Shown here one piece after another: positions 1 to 7,702 of a DNA stretch of 64,000 bases (the stretch's first letter is position 1; the number at the start of each line of letters is the position of its first letter). The notes beneath the pieces were generated by a model. It made no database searches. It was not told the DNA's origin and saw only the letters and a program-made list of their open reading frames with translations. The translations under genes were made by a program, and so were the position numbers. The DNA comes from Cryobacterium zongtaii (lineage in GTDB: Bacteria; Actinomycetota; Actinomycetes; Actinomycetales; Microbacteriaceae): NCBI RefSeq assembly GCF_002909375.1, contig NZ_PPXD01000018.1, positions 1 through 64,000 on the forward strand, read 5' to 3'.

Positions 1-286
1 CTGCCACCGCCTCAAACACCAATCCAGCTTCACCACCCGCCAAGGCCCCGGCGGCGCCCTCACCTGGACCACCCCCGCCGGCAAGACCTACACCTCAGCA
101 CCCACCAACACCGACCCCACCACCTACGACCCCGCCGCGCACCTCGCCGGGTACGACGGAAGACCAGTCGGCCCCAGCAGCTCGGCGGCCACGCCAGCGA
201 CGCCACCGGAACCACAGCTGCCGGCTTCGGCCAAGCGGTCGGCCTCCGCGTCTCGACGCAGCGGCGAAGAGCCTCCCCCGTTCTAA
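1..286 (+). CDS. DUF222/HNH endonuclease domain protein, C-terminal end (partial)
   Basis: The reading frame beginning at base 2 is open from the window edge to a TAA at 284-286, giving about 94 residues. It starts CHRLKHQSSF and continues with GGALTWTTPAGKTYTS, which matches the end of the HNH nuclease domain in the DUF222/13E12-repeat proteins that are multi-copy in Actinobacteria. A low-complexity Ser/Pro/Ala tail follows. The N-terminal DUF222 part and the catalytic His and Asn lie outside the window. These proteins are often found beside integration hot spots, and this one sits just upstream of a tRNA gene. Confidence 0.75.
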   Translation, partial: CHRLKHQSSFTTRQGPGGALTWTTPAGKTYTSAPTNTDPTTYDPAAHLAGYDGRPVGPSSSAATPATPPEPQLPASAKRSASASRRSGEEPPPF

Positions 287-386
287 CCGCCCTGTCCAGC
301 TGCGCGTGTTCGTCAGCCGCCCAGTAACCGGCGTACCAATCGGCGCAAAGACGTCCGCCCAGGGATGCTAACCTAGAGGTTCCTGG

Positions 387-458
387 GCCCCCATAGCTCA
401 GGGGATAGAGCACTGCCCTCCGGAGGCAGGGGCGGCAGTTCGAATCTGCCTGGGGGCA
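387..458 (+). tRNA. tRNA-Arg (anticodon CCG)
   Basis: A complete cloverleaf can be drawn. The acceptor stem is GCCCCCA pairing with TGGGGGC, the D arm is GCTC...GAGC, the anticodon stem is CTGCC/GGCAG around loop CTCCGGA, the variable loop has 4 nt, and the T arm is GGCAG-TTCGAAT-CTGCC. The anticodon CCG reads Arg codon CGG. The discriminator base is A and the CCA tail is not encoded. A direct repeat begins at its last base, so this tRNA is the likely anchor of the adjacent accessory DNA. Confidence 0.95.
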
Positions 459-507
459 CATTTGTCACGTGACACGCCAGTTCGGACTCCTGCCACCTAG
501 TTCGGAC
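458..507 (+). repeat. Left copy of ~50 bp direct repeat at the tRNA-Arg 3' end
   Basis: This segment matches 2237-2286 over about 50 bp with roughly six mismatches. It starts ACATTTGTCACGTGACACGC and contains the perfect 12 bp palindrome TGTCACGTGACA. AGTTCGGAC occurs twice inside it, 20 bp apart. The two copies bracket the FAD oxidoreductase gene. Possible readings are attachment sites of an integrated element, or a duplicated regulatory region. Confidence 0.8.
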
Positions 508-556
508 AAACGGCATGCCACTTCCGGGAGTTCATCCCGCGGCAGTCCATGAAACT

Positions 557-620
557 GTTGCGACGACTCCGTTCCATTCCCCGTGGGTAGGAGCGGATTG
601 CTCCTCGTTGCGTCGACTCC
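557..620 (+). promoter_or_regulatory. Pair of 14 bp direct repeats upstream of the FAD oxidoreductase
   Basis: GTTGCGACGACTCC at 557-570 and GTTGCGTCGACTCC at 607-620 differ at one base and lie 50 bp (about five helical turns) apart, within 110 bp of the downstream start codon. The spacing suggests two binding sites of one regulator on the same DNA face. This is inference only, because no regulator gene is adjacent. Confidence 0.35.
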
Positions 621-662
621 TGTGCCGTTGACGCGGCCCCCAGCGAGTGCCACCGTTAACAC

Positions 663-2030
663 ATGGCTCGAACCCTTGAAGCCGACTACCTTGTGGTGGG
701 CGCGGGTGCCATGGGGATGGCATTCACCGACACGTTAATCGACCACGCCGACGTGCGCGTCGCGATGGTCGACCGCCGTCACGGGGTCGGCGGGCACTGG
801 CTGGAGGCGTACCCGTTCATCAGGCTGCATCAGGCCTCGGCGTTCTACGGCGTCGCCTCGCGCATGCTGGGTGGCGGCAAGCTCCAGGTGAGCGGACCGG
901 AGACCGGGCTTCAGGAGCGGGCGAACCAGGCCGAGATCACCGCGTACTACGGGCAGATGCTCGACCGGATGCTGGAGACGGGCAAGGTCGACTTTCTGCC
1001 CAACAGTCACTTCGACGGCGACCACACCGTCGTCTCGCATATCGCAGGGGTTCAGCTCGAGGTGCCCGAGACATGCCGGATCGTGAACGCCCACTACCTC
1101 GCTCCCAGCATCCCGGCCGAGACGGCACCGCCTTTCGATGTCGCCGACGCGGCTCGCGTCCTGCCCATCAACGACCTCGCGCGGCTGGAGGAGGCGCCGA
1201 GCCGGTACGTCGTCGTGGGCGCCGGCAAGACCGCGAGCGACGCCTGCATCTGGTTGCTTGCTCGCGGAGTGGACCCCGACGCGATCTGCTGGGTCCGGCC
1301 TCGCGACCCGTGGATGTTCAACCGCGCGCTCATCCAACCCGAGCCCGCAATTTTCCTCAGCATGGCCGCCGACGTCATGCAGATGTCCGAGGGCGCGGCC
1401 TCGCTCAGCAGCTTGTTCCTGCAGCTCGAGGACGCCGGGATCCTTCTGCGTATCGACCGCTCGGTCATGCCGACAATGGCCAAAACACCGACTCTCGCGT
1501 CGTGGGAGCTCGACCAGCTTCGCTCCATTTCAAACGTCGTCCGCCGCGGGCACATCGAGTCTGTGGATCGCGGCAAGCTCACCTTCGCCGACGGCGCCAT
1601 GCGGGTTGCGGATGATGCCCTCGTCGTGCACGCCGCGGCGGACGGCCTGAAGTACCCACCCCTCGTCCCAGTGTGGCGACAGGAGGACATCACGCTTCAG
1701 CCGATCCGGACGGGCTTCCCGTGCTTCGGCGCCGCCCTGATCGGGTACGTCGAGGCCACCCGCACCGACGATGCCGAAAAGAACCGGCTCTGCCCGCCTT
1801 CGAACTACGGCAATTCGATGTCCCAGTGGGCGAAAGCGACCGTTCTCGGCACCCGGGCCGCGATCAACTTCACTGCCCAGCCCGACATCAAGGCGTGGTC
1901 GGACGGGGTTGCGCTCAACCCTGCGCGAGTGCCGCCGGGATACCCGCATTCCGCTGCGTTGGACGACGCTCGCGAACGTCTTGCGATCCACACCCGTCCG
2001 GCGCTGGCGAGGCTCGTCGAGCTGATGTGA
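663..2030 (+). CDS. FAD-dependent oxidoreductase / flavin monooxygenase-like protein
   Basis: This 455-residue protein has two Rossmann nucleotide-binding motifs. GAGAMG at residues 13-18 is near the N-terminus and fits FAD binding. VVVGAGKTASDA at about residues 181-192 fits NAD(P)H binding. The layout resembles flavin-containing monooxygenases and related NAD(P)-binding oxidoreductases of Actinobacteria. The substrate cannot be inferred. The start is the first ATG after the tandem 14 bp repeats. There is no strong ribosome-binding site in front of it, so leaderless initiation is possible. The gene is alone between the two copies of the 50 bp direct repeat and reads away from tRNA-Arg, so it may be cargo of a small integrated unit. 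Confidence 0.8.
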   Translation: MARTLEADYLVVGAGAMGMAFTDTLIDHADVRVAMVDRRHGVGGHWLEAYPFIRLHQASAFYGVASRMLGGGKLQVSGPETGLQERANQAEITAYYGQMLDRMLETGKVDFLPNSHFDGDHTVVSHIAGVQLEVPETCRIVNAHYLAPSIPAETAPPFDVADAARVLPINDLARLEEAPSRYVVVGAGKTASDACIWLLARGVDPDAICWVRPRDPWMFNRALIQPEPAIFLSMAADVMQMSEGAASLSSLFLQLEDAGILLRIDRSVMPTMAKTPTLASWELDQLRSISNVVRRGHIESVDRGKLTFADGAMRVADDALVVHAAADGLKYPPLVPVWRQEDITLQPIRTGFPCFGAALIGYVEATRTDDAEKNRLCPPSNYGNSMSQWAKATVLGTRAAINFTAQPDIKAWSDGVALNPARVPPGYPHSAALDDARERLAIHTRPALARLVELM

Positions 2031-2236
2031 GCTCAGCCTGTGCTCGGTCGCTCTTTGAGTCGCGCCACCGCCCGAGCTGGCCGTGCGGGGCTGCGCGCTT
2101 CTGCTCACTGTGGGGTGGGGCAGGATCGCGTGTCCGATGTGCGGTGGCAAAACCATCGACCTTGCACGGAGCTACTTCCGCGCAATTACGCGTGTCCGAC
2201 CTTGGCAATTTGTCCGGACTGGACTGTCACGCGACA

Positions 2237-2286
2237 ACATTTGTCACGTGACACGCAACTTCGGACTTCTGCCATCTAGTTCGAAC
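2237..2286 (+). repeat. Right copy of ~50 bp direct repeat
   Basis: This is the second copy of the repeat at 458-507, in the same orientation, including the ACATTTGTCACGTGACACGC block and the TGTCACGTGACA palindrome. It lies in the 2031-2321 gap between the FAD oxidoreductase and the 3' end of the serine recombinase gene. A near copy of the palindrome, TGTCACGCGACA, sits just upstream at about 2225-2236. No gene was recognised in this gap. Confidence 0.8.
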
Positions 2287-2321
2287 ACACCGCAGACCAG
2301 CTCGTGGGAGTTCTGTACTCG

Positions 2322-2951
2322 TTAACTCGCACCGTCACTTTCCGGGGTCTCGTCACCGGACTGATCTGGCAACAGTCCCAGGGTGCGGGCCCGGCGGTAG
2401 AACGTGGCGCGGGACATCCCGAAGTCGCGTGCGACCTGTGCCGTTGGTTCTCCGGCTTCGATGAGTCGGTTGGCGTTGCGGATTTGTCGGTTCGTGATTC
2501 TTCGCGGTCGGCCACCAAGGTTCTTGCCGGCCTTGCGGCGTCTATCGATCGAGTCGAGCACACGCTCACGCTTGATTTCGTGTTCCATCTGCCCGAGAGC
2601 AGCCAAGATTGTGAACAACATGGATCCCATCGGTGTCCCTGTGTCGACGTCTTCGCCGCCCAGATCGAGGACGCGAAGCTCAACGCCTCGGTCGCTAAGC
2701 CTTTTGGAGACGGCAAGAACGTTCTGCGTCGACTGCCCCAGCCGATCCAGCGTCGCGATCACGAATGTGTCGCCAGGTTCAAGCGCTGCGAGTGCGGCAT
2801 AAAACTGAGGACGAGCTGCCCGCGCTCCGGAACTCCCCTGATCGATATATAGGTCGTCACGCCGCACACCCGCCGCCAAGAGCTCGGCCCGCTGCACGTC
2901 AGTATCTTGCTGCCGAGTCGATATCCGCGCATAGCCAATCAGCTTGATCAC
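2322..2951 (-). CDS. Small serine recombinase (resolvase/invertase family)
   Basis: This 209-residue protein is the usual length for Hin/Tn3-resolvase-type recombinases. From the GTG at 2951 it reads MIKLIGYARISTRQQ, with the nucleophile Ser11 and Arg9. Other family marks are GSSGARAARP (Arg47), FVIATLDRLG (Asp69, Arg70), the E-helix motif GQMEHEIKRERV, and a C-terminal helix-turn-helix around AQVARDFGMSRATFYRR. The GTG start has AGGAG at 2956-2960 and fits family N-termini better than the upstream ATGs. Position 73 is Gln where the family normally has a catalytic Arg (DRLGR). A deleted second copy at 30246-30352 carries the same Gln. The gene stands at the left end of the repeat array, transcribed away from it, with a 28 bp palindrome 135 bp upstream. 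Confidence 0.92.
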   Translation of the reverse strand: MIKLIGYARISTRQQDTDVQRAELLAAGVRRDDLYIDQGSSGARAARPQFYAALAALEPGDTFVIATLDRLGQSTQNVLAVSKRLSDRGVELRVLDLGGEDVDTGTPMGSMLFTILAALGQMEHEIKRERVLDSIDRRRKAGKNLGGRPRRITNRQIRNANRLIEAGEPTAQVARDFGMSRATFYRRARTLGLLPDQSGDETPESDGAS

Positions 2952-3085
2952 AGCACTCCTTAGTCGTCTCATAACTAACGATGCGCACTGTAATTCACGT
3001 CGAGGGTTATGCACCGTAGTTGTAAGACTCGACCCGTAGTGAGATTCAGGTGATTTCGGAGGAAGTCCAGATCACGGCGAGGAGA

Positions 3086-3113
3086 CGTCTCGAATCCCTA
3101 GGGTTTCGAGACA
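3086..3113 (+). repeat. Stand-alone 28 bp palindrome upstream of the recombinase gene
   Basis: The sequence is a nearly perfect inverted repeat. The left arm is GTCTCGAATCCC, the centre is TA, and the right arm is GGGTTTCGAGAC, with one mismatched pair. It is the simplest member of the repeat family, lacking the extra forward box seen in elements A and B. It lies 135 bp upstream of the recombinase start and before the first module, the position expected of a primary recombination site. Small serine recombinases bind paired ~12 bp half-sites around a 2 bp crossover, which this geometry matches. Confidence 0.7.
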
Positions 3114-3310
3114 GTGGAGGTACCTCTCGTGGCCCTGTGACTGTGAATCTTGCTTGTGTGGCCTGACCGTTCGAATTCCAGGCAGGATTGGAGCCATCAC
3201 GACTGCTGCGACCCGTGGATAGTCCACCAGATGGGCCACAATCGCAGCGCCACAATTGACCACTCATTTCGAGGTTAGAGCTGCGTTGCTGGGCCGATAT
3301 CGTTGGATTT

Positions 3311-3847
3311 GTGACCCCTTCAGTGCTGAACCCTGTCCTCGTGGTCGTTCGCGGTAATTCCGGGTCTGGAAAGTCCACTGTGGCTCGGAGAGTGCAGGAG
3401 CGGTTCGCTTCCGGCGAATGCGCGTTGATAGAGCAGGACAACTTTCGCCGAACGATATTGCGCGAGGGCGACTTTGCCGGCGCACTCAACATCAAGCTGA
3501 TCGAGCAAGCAGCATCAACGTGCCTCGAACACGGTCTCGTTGTCATCGTCGAGGGAATCTTCCACACCGCGCGTTACGAACCGATGCTCGAACGGCTGAG
3601 CCATGCAACCACAGCGAGCACCCTCTTCTACGCCTATGACCTCACGTTCGCCGAAACAATGAGCCGACATGTGACCCGTCCGAAGTCGGAAACTTTCGGC
3701 TACGACCAGATGGTGGAGTGGTACCAGGGATGGCAGCCGTTGACTTTCGTGCCCGAAGTGCGGATCGATTCATCGTGGTCCGAAAGCGCGACCGTGAATC
3801 GGATTGCATCTGACATCGCCACGGCTCGGGTTTCGTCATCCCTTTAG
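3311..3847 (+). CDS. P-loop kinase / AAA-type ATP-binding protein
   Basis: This protein has 178 residues. The N-terminus carries a textbook Walker A motif, GNSGSGKST (residues 15-23), preceded by a hydrophobic strand (VLVVV). VVIVEGIF near residue 80 resembles a Walker B strand, and HVTRPKSETFG resembles the lid region of small-molecule kinases. Similar proteins are annotated as uridine-kinase-like or AAA33 proteins, and the substrate is unknown. The GTG start at 3311 follows a region with no other candidate. It is the first gene of the array and is followed by element A at 4034-4076. Confidence 0.75.
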   Translation: MTPSVLNPVLVVVRGNSGSGKSTVARRVQERFASGECALIEQDNFRRTILREGDFAGALNIKLIEQAASTCLEHGLVVIVEGIFHTARYEPMLERLSHATTASTLFYAYDLTFAETMSRHVTRPKSETFGYDQMVEWYQGWQPLTFVPEVRIDSSWSESATVNRIASDIATARVSSSL

Positions 3848-4033
3848 CAGCTCTGTGCAGGAGGTTTTGGCTCGCTACTGAGACGAGTCCGGGTCAGGAA
3901 GCATGAACACGACTGATCGGGTGGCGATCGTTGGCTGCAAAGATATCCAGCGCGCCCGCATAAAACCCGGACGGTTCAACAGGTGTGCAGGTGAGTTTGC
4001 AAGGCGTCTCGTTTCGCCTGAGCTTCGGCGGGG

Positions 4034-4076
4034 TGTCCCATAACTTAGGTGCCTCAGAACCCATGGGATACGAGAC
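4034..4076 (+). repeat. Element A, copy 1
   Basis: The boxes are TGTCCCATAAC (forward), TGCCTCAGAACCC (forward) and GGGATACGAGAC (reverse), with AT at the dyad centre. The 3848-4215 interval, between the P-loop kinase and the next (minus-strand) lipoprotein, contains nothing else that I recognise. Confidence 0.85.
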
Positions 4077-4215
4077 GTAGGCTCAATGTCGGGCCGGGAG
4101 AAGACGCCATCGACGCCAAGGTTTTTGCGGAACCTCGAACATCTGCGGGAAGGGCGCTTGGCCTCTGGCTGGCGGGCTATGTTCCGGTGAGGGCCCCCGG
4201 CGGCCGAATCACCTG

Positions 4216-5364
4216 TCACAGAGCGGTTTGCGCAGTGAGGAGCTCGCGCACGTCGTCCGGGAGCGGGCGTGTGCCGCTTCCGTCACGGGAGAGCAGCTCG
4301 CAGCCGTCGAGTTCGGCGGTGAAGGTCATCTCGAGTTCATGCCCTCCGTGGATAGGCACGAGCACCAGGAACATAGTTGCTGTTGCGTCGCAGGAGCGCG
4401 GCACCGGCTCAAATGCGGCAACGCCGGCCACCAACTGGGCGGTCGCCGGGTCGAGTGTGCCACCTGCGACAAACTGGCCCGTGCGAAGCGTGATTGCCCC
4501 CGTCATTGCAGCCGTCCCGCTCGACTCCGGCGCGCCCGACGGATCGGGCTCGACCGCATAGCGGCACCAGCGCATTCCGTCGAGATCGGTCGGTAACGTA
4601 CTTGTCGGCGGTGTTTTTGTCGGCGGCGTGCTTGTCGGCGGCGTGCTGGGAACCGGTGACTTTCCGCCGATACCGGGGAACGAGTCGGTGGACGAGATCG
4701 ACAGGAGCCTTTCCTCATCGAATGGAGCAGTCCACTCCGCCCTACATCCGCTGTCGAGTGCAGCGCGCGGTTCAACCAGTGTCTGCTTCATGGCCGTGGT
4801 CTCCCGCACGGTCAGTCCGGCGAGGGCGTCACGGGCGGCGGGTTTTGTCTTGGCGCATCCGTCTCGGGGGTAGTGCGCGTGGATCGCCGCGCCGGTCGCG
4901 TCGACGAGCCAGAGCGGGGGCACGAGTTCCATATCGGCGGTGCACGGGCCGAGCCACTTTTCGTCGTCCGGCTCGGATAGGGCGGCGAGAAGTGGTGCGA
5001 GATCGCCCGTGAGCGTCGCTTCGGTGACGCCGCTCCAGCGTCCCTCGGCATCTTCGATGCTCGCCATCAGCTCGCAGCGCACTACCTTAACCGGGGTGAA
5101 ACCGGCCGGCACCCGACCAGCTTCTGGCGCATCCGGATGCTGTGGGTCGGGCGTGCTGGTCGAGTCAGGAGGAAGCGCCCAGCCAGCCAGGTTCGGCGCG
5201 AGGCAATCGTAGCCTTCGACGATCCTGGCAGGACCCACCGCTTGAGCATTGCCGCCCGGAGCACCGGCGCATCCGCTCAGCAGCACTGACACTGACACTG
5301 ATGCTAAGAGGAGCAGTATCCGGGCGGAAGCCGAGCATCTTTCTTTCGGTTCCAGTTCATGCAT
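4216..5364 (-). CDS. Two-domain lipoprotein, function unknown
   Basis: This 382-residue protein has a signal peptide ending in the lipobox LLSGC (Cys about 32), so it should be lipid-anchored outside the membrane. The mature part has two Cys-containing halves joined by a Thr/Pro linker with repeated TPPTSTPPTKTPP units. At DNA level that linker is a tandem of GTCGGCGGCGTGCTT-like 15-mers. No catalytic motif was recognised. The start is the ATG nearest the signal peptide, and another Met is not available in the charged N-region. It is the sole gene of its module and runs opposite to the element orientation. Confidence 0.75.
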   Translation of the reverse strand: MHELEPKERCSASARILLLLASVSVSVLLSGCAGAPGGNAQAVGPARIVEGYDCLAPNLAGWALPPDSTSTPDPQHPDAPEAGRVPAGFTPVKVVRCELMASIEDAEGRWSGVTEATLTGDLAPLLAALSEPDDEKWLGPCTADMELVPPLWLVDATGAAIHAHYPRDGCAKTKPAARDALAGLTVRETTAMKQTLVEPRAALDSGCRAEWTAPFDEERLLSISSTDSFPGIGGKSPVPSTPPTSTPPTKTPPTSTLPTDLDGMRWCRYAVEPDPSGAPESSGTAAMTGAITLRTGQFVAGGTLDPATAQLVAGVAAFEPVPRSCDATATMFLVLVPIHGGHELEMTFTAELDGCELLSRDGSGTRPLPDDVRELLTAQTAL

Positions 5365-5499
5365 GGCTTCACCCTGCCCGGGGTGACCGGCCGCGTCGAC
5401 GGTCGGGATGCGTTCGTTATCGGAATGGAAGACTCTTGTGCCCGGTCAGGGTGGATTCGCTGTGGTCGAGCGTCCCGATATGGATGCGCGTTACAAAGG

Positions 5500-5634
5500 T
5501 GTCTCGCAACCAAAGTGCCTCATATCCCATGGGTTTCGAGACGCGGGAACTCACCCTTTAACCCTTTAAGCGACGAGCGGCAGTTGATTTGTCTCGCATC
5601 CTGACCTGTCTCGTATCGGTAGGGATACGAGACA
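5500..5634 (+). repeat. Composite element A+B, copy 2
   Basis: Element A is 5500-5542 (centre CCCATGGG) and element B is 5590-5634 (second box TGTCTCGTATCGG, centre TA, reverse box GGGATACGAGACA). They are joined by a 47 bp spacer whose right end, AGCGACGAGCGGCAGTTGA, is shared with other composites. Confidence 0.9.
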
Positions 5635-5700
5635 GCATCATCCGTCTAGAACAGCGGGAGGTGCTTCTGCCTCGTCGCCTGCAGGGCATCGCTCGCTAGA

Positions 5701-5743
5701 TGTCTTGAAACCTCCGCGCGTCATGCCCCATGGGTTGGGAGCC
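5701..5743 (+). repeat. Degenerate element A
   Basis: TGTCTTGAAACC is followed after the usual spacing by CATGCCCCATGGG and a decayed right arm. Only 66 bp separate it from the preceding composite, so this would be an empty or collapsed module. Confidence 0.5.
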
Positions 5744-5780
5744 TGTTAGGTTCAGGTCCATGCGCAGCGGAGGTGGCTTA

Positions 5781-6278
5781 GTGTTCAACCGTGACGGGAT
5801 GAAAGTGTCTGAGCGTTGGGGAGCCGGGATGTTGCTTGCAACCACGATTCTGCTTGCGGGATGTGTGGAGTCAGCGGATAGCGATTCGGCCACCGTTACG
5901 GACGCTAACCCCACAACGGTCAGTGGTGCGCGCATCATTACAGGCAGCATTCCTGGAGAGTACGAGTACGAGGATGTTGCTGGCACGGTCACGGCGGTAG
6001 ATGGCTGCGTAGCTCTGGAGCTGTCAGACGGTGCGGTTTACCCGATAATTTGGCCGCTCGGTTACCAGTATCTGCCCGACGAAGCTTCTGTCAGTAGCGC
6101 GCATGGCACCGTCGCTCTCGGCGAAAAGCTGACTGAGAGCAGGGGCTACCTCATTGATCGCGAGGTGATCGACGAGTCCCCAGAACCTGCACGGTTAACA
6201 GGTTTCGATGAGTGCGACTCGAATGCGCCGACATTCCTTGTGCTGGTAAATGTAGAAGACTTCGACACCCCTGAGTAG
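5781..6278 (+). CDS. Small lipoprotein, function unknown
   Basis: From a GTG at 5781 with GGAGGT seven bases upstream, the product is 165 residues. It has a signal peptide and the lipobox LLAGC, followed by a Ser/Thr/Asp-rich linker and a compact acidic C-terminal domain with two Cys. An ATG at 5760 (no ribosome-binding site) and one at 5799 are alternative starts. The fold resembles the many one-domain exported proteins of Actinobacteria, but I recognise no family. It is the single gene of its module, followed by element A. Confidence 0.7.
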   Translation: MFNRDGMKVSERWGAGMLLATTILLAGCVESADSDSATVTDANPTTVSGARIITGSIPGEYEYEDVAGTVTAVDGCVALELSDGAVYPIIWPLGYQYLPDEASVSSAHGTVALGEKLTESRGYLIDREVIDESPEPARLTGFDECDSNAPTFLVLVNVEDFDTPE

Positions 6279-6331
6279 CGCGCCGTCGCTTGCCAATCGG
6301 CTATTAGGCGAGATTTCTTGCAGCGCGCTGT

Positions 6332-6374
6332 TGTCCCATAACCGACCTGCCTCAAAACCCATGGGTTATGAGAC
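6332..6374 (+). repeat. Element A, copy 3
   Basis: Box 1 is TGTCCCATAACC, box 2 is TGCCTCAAAACCC, and the reverse box is GGGTTATGAGAC. Box 1 and the reverse box share the variant CATAACC, so they remain complementary to each other while box 2 differs. Confidence 0.9.
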
Positions 6375-6531
6375 GTCGAAGATCGCCGCCGCGACACGGT
6401 ACCGTCAGGACAGACAACAGGACTGGAGCGTGGGCAATGGTTTGTTTAGGAGTCAATGGGCATGCTGGGCCCTCAGGAGACTTTCAACCGAATAGCAATC
6501 TGCGCGTTGCCGAGTCTCCTGGTCGAAATTG

Positions 6532-6813
6532 ATGAACAGATCTGAAGTGGGAGAAACTCTGCCTGTTGCGGTTAGGGCCACCGTTGTCACCAGGAAGCGC
6601 CGTTCACTTATTTTTGGTCGTACGCACCTTTCGTACGACGTCCGATTCAAGGATGGCAAGGTTCAACAGGACGTGAACATCGATGCTGTTTTACAGGGCG
6701 CCCGTTTTCCAGCTGATTATCACACGGTCGTGGACGGTGCGAAGGCAGTGGCCGGTGATGGCGTGCCGGGCGAATGGGTGGACTATCCGTATGGCCGGCC
6801 GCTGCGCGACTGA
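6532..6813 (+). CDS. Small cytoplasmic protein, function unknown
   Basis: This 93-residue protein has neither signal nor membrane segment. It begins MNRSEVGETLPVAVRATVV and is rich in beta-branched residues with a basic central stretch (RKRRSLIFGR). No family was recognised. The start codon lacks a clear ribosome-binding site, and the region 6375-6530 has no better frame. It lies alone between two copies of element A, and codon third positions are only moderately GC-rich, as in other array genes. Confidence 0.5.
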   Translation: MNRSEVGETLPVAVRATVVTRKRRSLIFGRTHLSYDVRFKDGKVQQDVNIDAVLQGARFPADYHTVVDGAKAVAGDGVPGEWVDYPYGRPLRD

Positions 6814-6906
6814 GAGAGTTAGGCCTGCCGCAGCGTCATTCATTGCCGTGCGATGGGCCGGGTCGAATCCCCTGTCCTATATTTCGCTCATTGGGCACTT
6901 CGGTCT

Positions 6907-6950
6907 TGTCTCGTAACACCCGTGTGTCGAAACCCATGGGATATGAGGCA
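6907..6950 (+). repeat. Element A, copy 4
   Basis: Boxes: TGTCTCGTAACA, TGTGTCGAAACCC, centre AT, reverse GGGATATGAGGCA. Confidence 0.9.
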
Positions 6951-7039
6951 CCAGAAACCGTCTGAACCGTCGCTGATTGACTCTGACAGCCAGAATCGTT
7001 CATCCTCGGGTTGCTCCTGTTGCGCAGTACGATTCCCCC

Positions 7040-7546
7040 GTGAAGAGAACACCCGTTGGCATGCGAACCTCCGCAGCATCGCTCTTCATTGCGTGGCTGA
7101 TACACGATGCGGAGGAGGCGTTCACGTTCCCGGCTACATCAAGGATCATCGCCGCGCGGTTGGGATCCTCCCGCATTCTGGTAACTCCGGCCCAGTCCTT
7201 GATCGCCATTGCTTTAATGGGCTTGCTCGTCGGAGGGGCGTGCGTTCGGGGTATACAGAGCAACGGCAAGTCACGACTGTATCGCGCTGTCACAGCGGGC
7301 TTAGAAGCGCATGTGGCCACCCACGTCCTGGCCTCCGTTGTTCTCAAGCGATATACCGCCGGACTGGTTACCGCACCATTCGTAATGCTGCCCGGGGCCC
7401 GGATCTCCCGCGCCTCCCTCAGACGCAGCGGCACGCCTCTCGCCGCGCGCGACACCGCGCGAGGAGCTGCCCTGATGTTGAGCGCAGCTCTTGCATCTCA
7501 TTTCGTCGCCAGACTTGCATGCCCCGGGTCCCGACCTTCATCATGA
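7040..7546 (+). CDS. HXXEE-domain membrane protein
   Basis: This protein of about 168 residues has the HXXEE signature HDAEEA within the first predicted membrane helix (FIAWLIHDAEEAFTFP). GLEAHVATHVLASVVLKRYTAG follows, typical of the PF13787 family. That family is an integral-membrane group of unknown biochemical role whose conserved His/Glu residues could bind metal. Three or four hydrophobic segments are visible. A GTG at 7040 is chosen, and ATG 7061 is an alternative. The upstream open frame to 6977 overlaps nothing functional. It is the single gene of a module closed by a composite element. Confidence 0.75.
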   Translation: MKRTPVGMRTSAASLFIAWLIHDAEEAFTFPATSRIIAARLGSSRILVTPAQSLIAIALMGLLVGGACVRGIQSNGKSRLYRAVTAGLEAHVATHVLASVVLKRYTAGLVTAPFVMLPGARISRASLRRSGTPLAARDTARGAALMLSAALASHFVARLACPGSRPSS

Positions 7547-7575
7547 CTGTCACGGGGCCACCACCCAACAGCGTT

Positions 7576-7702
7576 TGTCTCGTAACCTGAGCGCCTCGTA
7601 ACCCATCGGATATGAGACGTCAAAGATCGCTTGCTCAAGCGACAAGCGGCAGCTGACTTGTCTCGTATCTGGACCTGCCTCGCATCGGTAGGGTTTCGAG
7701 AC
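7576..7702 (+). repeat. Composite element A+B, copy 5
   Basis: A is 7576-7618 (centre CCCATCGG), the spacer is 7619-7658 (GATCGC then GCGACAAGCGGCAGCTGACT), and B is 7659-7702 (TGTCTCGTATC, TGCCTCGCATCGG, TA, GGGTTTCGAGAC). This is one of the best-preserved composites. Confidence 0.93.
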
